Origin: Lottia gigantea | Taxonomy: Eukaryota; Mollusca; Gastropoda; Lottiidae | Direction: 5' to 3' | DNA: 64,000 nucleotides | Assembly (NCBI RefSeq): GCF_000327385.1 | Contig: NW_008707425.1 | Location: forward strand, 802,408 to 866,407 | Shown here: positions 59,380 to 64,000 of the stretch, in pieces | Numbering within the stretch: position 1 is the stretch's first letter | How the letters are laid out: each line of letters starts with the position of its first letter | The notes under the pieces: model-generated | Told to the model about the DNA's origin: nothing | Databases searched by the model: none | What the model saw: the letters and a program-made list of their open reading frames with translations, nothing else | Position numbers and translations under genes: made by a program

Positions 59380-59725
59380 TGATAGCGACGGAGAATTTAG
59401 ATGAGGATTTAGATAAGTTAAGCTAGATGTGGAGGATTCAGATGATGATGAAGATAAGTTATAAGATAAAGCTCCTTGCAGTACTTGTCGCCACAGTGCA
59501 GCGCCATCATAATATGCTAGCTGTGGAGGATTCAGATGATGAAGATAACTTATAAGATAAAGCTCCTTGCAGTACTTGTCGCCACAGTGCAGCGCCATCA
59601 TAATATGCTAGATGTGGAGGATTCAGATGATGATGAAGATAAGTTATAAGATAAAGCTCCTTACAGTACGTGTCGCCACAGTGCAGCGCCATCATTATAT
59701 GCTAGCTATGGAGGATTCAGGATGA
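59380..59725. repeat. ~92-bp tandem repeat, three copies
   Basis: GCTCCTTGCAGTACTTGTCG starts at 59471, 59562 and (TTACAGTACGTG variant) 59656. Each is followed by CCACAGTGCAGCGCCATCAT, ATATGCTAG and GTGGAGGATTCAGATGATG. Periods are 91 and 94; copies are very similar, so expansion is recent. Confidence 0.85.
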
Positions 59726-60097
59726 GGATGATGAAGGAGATAAGTTATGCTAGCATGGAACATATAGATGCGGATTCAAATAAAGACCACCAAAAATTGG
59801 GGCCATTGGTTGCTAGTTAAATTTATCTGCTATATGCTAGAAAAGCAAGTAAATCTGTGTTAAAACATAGGTCAAGTTCTAGGAATATCAGATAAAGATA
59901 AAACTGTGTTGTTAATCAATGATCAAAATTTATTACTTTATAAAAATCTTGCAGACATATAACAATAAATTCATATTATTATTCGAACATTAATCAGTTT
60001 TATGGTGTTGAACATTGAAATAAAGGCACCAATTAAGCTGCAGTGCCAGTTGCCTCAGGGGTGCTACAAAAAAGAAATTTTGAAATTTGAAAAGTTA

Positions 60098-60515
60098 AAG
60101 AGGTATTCTAAGTCGAAAAAATTGTTGCACAAATTGATGTAAACTTTATACCAAAAGTAGGAGAAATGTTATCAACAAAACTATTTAAAAGTCTTTCGTA
60201 AACGTTTTAAGTTCGTTATGCTTTTTGGTAAATGTAATAAAACTACTGTACGGATTTAAGCAAATTTAGGAAAATATGTCTCCTTCGTATTCGAAGGTTT
60301 TCAACTAAAAATATGGAGGCCCAACACCAAAAAAAGTTTAAGCTATTTAATCAACAATTAGTAGCCTACACTCTGTTTTTAATTAACCCTTCCAAACCAA
60401 ATTTAGTTTGATCAAGTAGATACAGATATTAATAGCATACTTTAGAAATATTTTCAGGTATAATTTATGACGTGTTTGATAATGAACATTTTGCATGCTG
60501 TCCCCTTAAAGATTG
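60098..60515 (-). repeat. MITE B copy, intergenic
   Basis: Inverted relative to 39180-39622; ends GCATGCTGTCCCCTTAAAG. Shares CAGGTATAATTTATGACG-like and TGATCAAGTAGATACAGATA blocks with the family. Confidence 0.6.
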
Positions 60516-62540
60516 ATTTTATTTTATATACATTTAAAAGTATATAACTAATCATAATTTCCGAGATGTGATGTATACTTGTCAGTATAGATAGATAGAG
60601 TTACTTTTCAATGAGTTTATACAAAATAAAATTGTATTACGGGTGAATTAACAACTTTTAAGCAATGCGCTCAAATGCGTTAAGAGGTTAATGACACCCG
60701 ACTTGTAAGGAAGGAATATCGTTTTCGAACCGAACTATCTGTTATCCCCATTTCTAAAAGATTCAGTAATAAGGAATCTTCTTGGGGAAAACCATCCCTT
60801 TAGTGTTGTATAAATATACGCTGTCATTCATTACAGCACATAATGCAAGTACCATGTTTTTACATCATTTGTTATTTCTTCAAGGAATTCCAATACTTCT
60901 CATTATTCTAAATATGAACGCACCTCTATGACAGGTATATAAAATAGAATATTTAATCATTGTTTTTAACAGTTTAGGAAACTGAAAAAATGAATTGATT
61001 ATGGCTCCGTACTGACTGCTTGTATTAAACAGGGATTCCAGTATGACATAAAAATGCAGAGGAAATGGGAAAGAGCATCTGAGGGTCAAGAGATAGTAAA
61101 AGGGAGAGTTTACAATTTGAAGGTGTTTTGAAAGTCATTTCCTCCTTATAGAAATATTTTCAACAAGATTTTTAGTGGCTTTAATTTAATACCAATGGTT
61201 AGAAGAATGGTGGGATTTTTCTAAAAAAGAAGGACGTTTGGGATCCCGGATAACAAAAGTACTTTAATGCATACGTCTCCAAACTTAAGTTAATATAACC
61301 ATATGATGAAAGCCTGTATTGGTTGCATGTTGAAATCGTATTATTGTACAGAATAAATTGTTATTTCGTTGCCTTACAAACATCGCAACGCCTTAGGCTT
61401 TACCCCTTCCAAACAAATATGTCCAGAAGCGTTAGTCCTACAAATTGTGACGAAAACATCATAATTAAAACAAAAGCCGATGGTATGGATATAATGAATG
61501 ACCAGAGGGTGATTACAAGATTCAGATAAATATCATTGCTTACTTCAAGCGTACACGTTAATGACTTGGCCATCAAATCTATTTGTTTTAGGTTGATTAT
61601 TTGGTAACTGTATCAAATTTCATCAGAAATATTAGCCGATATATGTTCATATCAAAATAATGTGGAAAATAGAGAGGCAACATCCATCATACGACCAAGG
61701 CTATAAATACATTGATACTTCTACTAGGTCCTGTGTTTTTACCTAAAGGTTATTGTAAAATAGAAGTTTTATGACAGAACGGCGTCAATAATTTATTAAC
61801 AAGAACATCACAAAATGATTTTCTATCAGGGATTGTCGATAAAATGTGGTTTATTGTATCAATATAGCCCAGTCTTTATTCTGTAAATAGGTTAAATTAC
61901 TTCTTCCTGACCGGCTCTAAGACCATCAGTTCATAAGAGAATTCTTGTTTTAAAAAAGTAGTAATTCGGTTAACATTCTCTTTATTTATTATTTCGCTAA
62001 CACATTTAGACTTTTGGTAGACGAAAATATTTTTTTTCACTTCGCGACACTGAATGGTTGGACGTAAAAGTTGTCACGTTTCTTAGTTTACATAAGGACC
62101 TAACGGTCAGGGTAAATACTATCGTTATACTATACTTTATTTCACTCACATAGGATGTATAAAGAGAAATACAACGTCGAAAAGGTTGGACAGTTTTCGG
62201 GAATCTTTCAGTTGAAGTTCGAGAATGTATTTGAGTTATTAAAAAAGAAAATAAAGCGAAATGATTTCGTTTTGATTTCTCAATTCCAATTGCTGTTTCT
62301 ACTGCTATACACCGAAAGGCATAATGTGGAAATTTAGGTTGTCGTAACGTCCATGTCATTGTGAACACCCCCAAAGGCATGACGAATGGTGTCGGTAATA
62401 ACTGCGCGTGATTATATTTCCAAAAGTTAGACGATGACACCGACAACAATTGATAGTTTGTAATAAGGTAAACTTAAACTTCACTATGTACAAGGTATAC
62501 ACCTTCGTTATCTTTACATAATATTTCTTGCTATATGATT
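60516..62540. other. No gene recognised between MITE B and the GH3 gene
   Basis: AT-rich DNA. Two overlapping AATAAA-type hexamers on the minus strand (plus-strand TTTATTTATT at 61981-61990) may serve the GH3 transcript, about 550 bases after its stop. The 147-codon minus-strand ORF at 62006-62449 has no recognisable motif and is not called. Confidence 0.4.
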
Positions 62541-64000
62541 TTAATATTTACCAAGGAATTTTGTTCCCGACACAATAAATTGTTTCGTCAACACGTTTGA
62601 ATTGATTGTCTTTGATTGGTGAGGCTGCTGCCCACCTACGTAAACATTGTATCTCCCAGGGAAAATCTGCCATCCTGTATCGTCTTCTCTCCAAACCGCC
62701 ATATCCTTTGCTGTTATAGTGAAAAATGCTGGATTATATTTTCCTGGTGCTATTGATATTCTTGAAAAACTCACAAGACTGAGCCTAGGTGTTGGATAAG
62801 GAGAATCCAGCCAACTGATATATACTTGAAGAACTTCATCCCCATACAAATTACCGATGTTATGAATTGTTAATGATCCATACACCGGTTCACTGGCTAA
62901 TATTGAGATATCCATTGTAAGATTCGAGTACCGAAATGAGGTGTATGATAACCCGTAGCCAAATGGATACAAAGGTTCGGATGTGAAGTATTTATATGTC
63001 CGTTCTTTCATAGAATAATCATTTATGGGTGGTATCTGATTGTCATGTTTGAGCCAAGTAAATGGCAGTCGTGCTGCAGGATTGGCAAGACCATAAGGTT
63101 TATTATTTGTAATAACGTTAAACAATGCTGTTCCCGTTGATTGAGCGGGATAAAAAGCTTCAATGATAGATGTGATTTTAGTACTGTTGTCCGCCCAGTT
63201 CAAGTCCACTGGACCTGCGTTAAACAAAATAAGAACAGTGTTTGATGTTGGTGGAATGTAATTGGCTACATCTTCTAGGAGTTGTTGTTGGTATCCTGGT
63301 AAAGAGATGTTAGGTCTATCCATACCTTCCATTTCCACATCGTCCCCTAGCCCAAGACAAACAAATACTAAGTCGGCATCCCTAACTGCATTGATGATTA
63401 TATTTCCCTCATACTGTCTGCAGCTTGTTCCATCGACACATCCTGCACCAAAAGTAATTTCTTTGCCTAACTTGACTAGCCCACTTAGAGGGGTACTTGT
63501 ATACTTCGGATCGACAAGTGGCGAGTAATTCGAAATCTGTGCCCTTGAATTGTTGGCAAGAGGTCCAACGATAGCTACTTTGTTAAATGTTTTTCCTTGT
63601 AATGGAAGGAAACCCCCATCATTTTTTAGGAGAACGATGGATTGCATAGCTGCTAACTCGGCTAAGGAGCGATGTGATTTACTTTGCACGATTGAGATTG
63701 GAATCCCTGAGTACGGATTCATACTTTCAGGGTCGAAATCTCCGAGACGCATTCTGGTATACCAAAGAGGCTTACTCATATTTCTAACAAAGGATTCATC
63801 AAGCTTCCCTTCTTTCACAGCTTGAACTATGGACTGGAAAACCAAGCCTGTCGTTTTGCCTTCATCCGCCAACTCTAAATTACATCCAGCTTTAAGACTT
63901 GCTGTAACTGTATCAACTGAACTGTTAAAATATTTATGCCCAGTAATGATATGTTCTATTGCACCAGCATCACTTATCACATAACCTTTAAATCCCCATT
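62541..64000 (-). CDS. GH3 family glycosidase (beta-xylosidase/beta-glucosidase-like), 5' part outside window
   Basis: Retaining glycoside hydrolase that removes terminal beta-linked sugars, probably xylose or glucose from plant or algal oligosaccharides; likely digestive and secreted, though the N-terminus is not visible. The frame is open from the window edge: WGFKGYVISDAGAIEH holds the catalytic nucleophile Asp (SDAG). Then follow ASLKAGCNLEL, LAAMQSIVLLKNDGGFLPL (linker to the C-terminal domain), KVAIVGPLA, DLVFVCLGL, EGMDRPNISLPGYQQQLL, TVLILFNAGPVDLNWA, AFYPAQSTGTALFNV, LPFTWL, PLYPFGYGLSYTSF and an Fn3-like end (LTIHNIGNLYGDEVLQVY). It ends GTKFLGKY with TAA at 62541-62543. The last ~480 residues show no intron. 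Codons before 63980 continue the same domain, so a start near there would be wrong. Confidence 0.93.
   Translation of the reverse strand, partial: WGFKGYVISDAGAIEHIITGHKYFNSSVDTVTASLKAGCNLELADEGKTTGLVFQSIVQAVKEGKLDESFVRNMSKPLWYTRMRLGDFDPESMNPYSGIPISIVQSKSHRSLAELAAMQSIVLLKNDGGFLPLQGKTFNKVAIVGPLANNSRAQISNYSPLVDPKYTSTPLSGLVKLGKEITFGAGCVDGTSCRQYEGNIIINAVRDADLVFVCLGLGDDVEMEGMDRPNISLPGYQQQLLEDVANYIPPTSNTVLILFNAGPVDLNWADNSTKITSIIEAFYPAQSTGTALFNVITNNKPYGLANPAARLPFTWLKHDNQIPPINDYSMKERTYKYFTSEPLYPFGYGLSYTSFRYSNLTMDISILASEPVYGSLTIHNIGNLYGDEVLQVYISWLDSPYPTPRLSLVSFSRISIAPGKYNPAFFTITAKDMAVWREDDTGWQIFPGRYNVYVGGQQPHQSKTINSNVLTKQFIVSGTKFLGKY

Noticed and set aside
62006-62449. 147-codon ORF downstream of the GH3 gene
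   Set aside because: No motif, AT-rich codon use, and overlapped on the other strand by another ORF.

Overview
The window is AT-rich, intron-rich animal DNA crowded with interspersed repeats. Canonical GT-AG introns, a cholecystokinin/sulfakinin-type receptor, an animal GH3 glycosidase, tRNA-headed SINEs, a DIRS-like element, a Penelope-like element and repeats ending in TATACGCCCAC together suggest a lophotrochozoan, most likely a marine mollusc. That placement is inference; no species marker was read.

Three host genes can be followed. (1) Phosphoglycerate kinase on the plus strand: eleven exons between 3853 and 14629, missing only the first ~22 codons. (2) A peptide GPCR of the CCK/sulfakinin receptor family on the minus strand: three exons between 55416 and 42594, complete at 463 residues, with a 10.9 kb first intron. 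(3) A GH3 beta-xylosidase/beta-glucosidase-like gene on the minus strand, 64000 to 62541, running off the right edge with no intron in the visible 1.46 kb. Upstream of PGK lies a decayed zinc-finger gene (269 to about 1880). The three live genes do not form a pathway.

Layout: 1-3850 decayed zinc-finger gene, SINE and MITEs; 3853-14760 PGK, with introns holding a 13-bp minisatellite, at least six MITEs, a SINE and truncated Penelope 3' ends; 14760-26900 repeat-rich intergenic DNA with one LINE nested inside another (16860-18740), a CpG-rich inverted-repeat element (18722-19887), a Harbinger-like derivative with a MADF mini-ORF (20286-20868), a ~150-bp tandem repeat and an ~18-bp minisatellite; 26945-31426 a DIRS-like tyrosine-recombinase retroelement between 39-bp inverted repeats, with a 50-N assembly gap; 31630-32480 palindrome- and ribozyme-like sequence; 32481-36610 a Penelope-like element on the minus strand with an upstream SGNH-esterase-like ORF; 36610-42590 diverged repeats and empty stretches; 42594-55416 the receptor gene; 55420-62540 mostly featureless DNA; 62541-64000 the GH3 gene.

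The observations most worth following are the SGNH-like ORF ahead of the Penelope-like element, an exact 87-nt copy of that element's own 3' untranslated region lodged inside its RT region, two hammerhead-ribozyme-like motifs nearby, and the MADF-bearing Harbinger derivative. No wholly new system could be established from the sequence alone.
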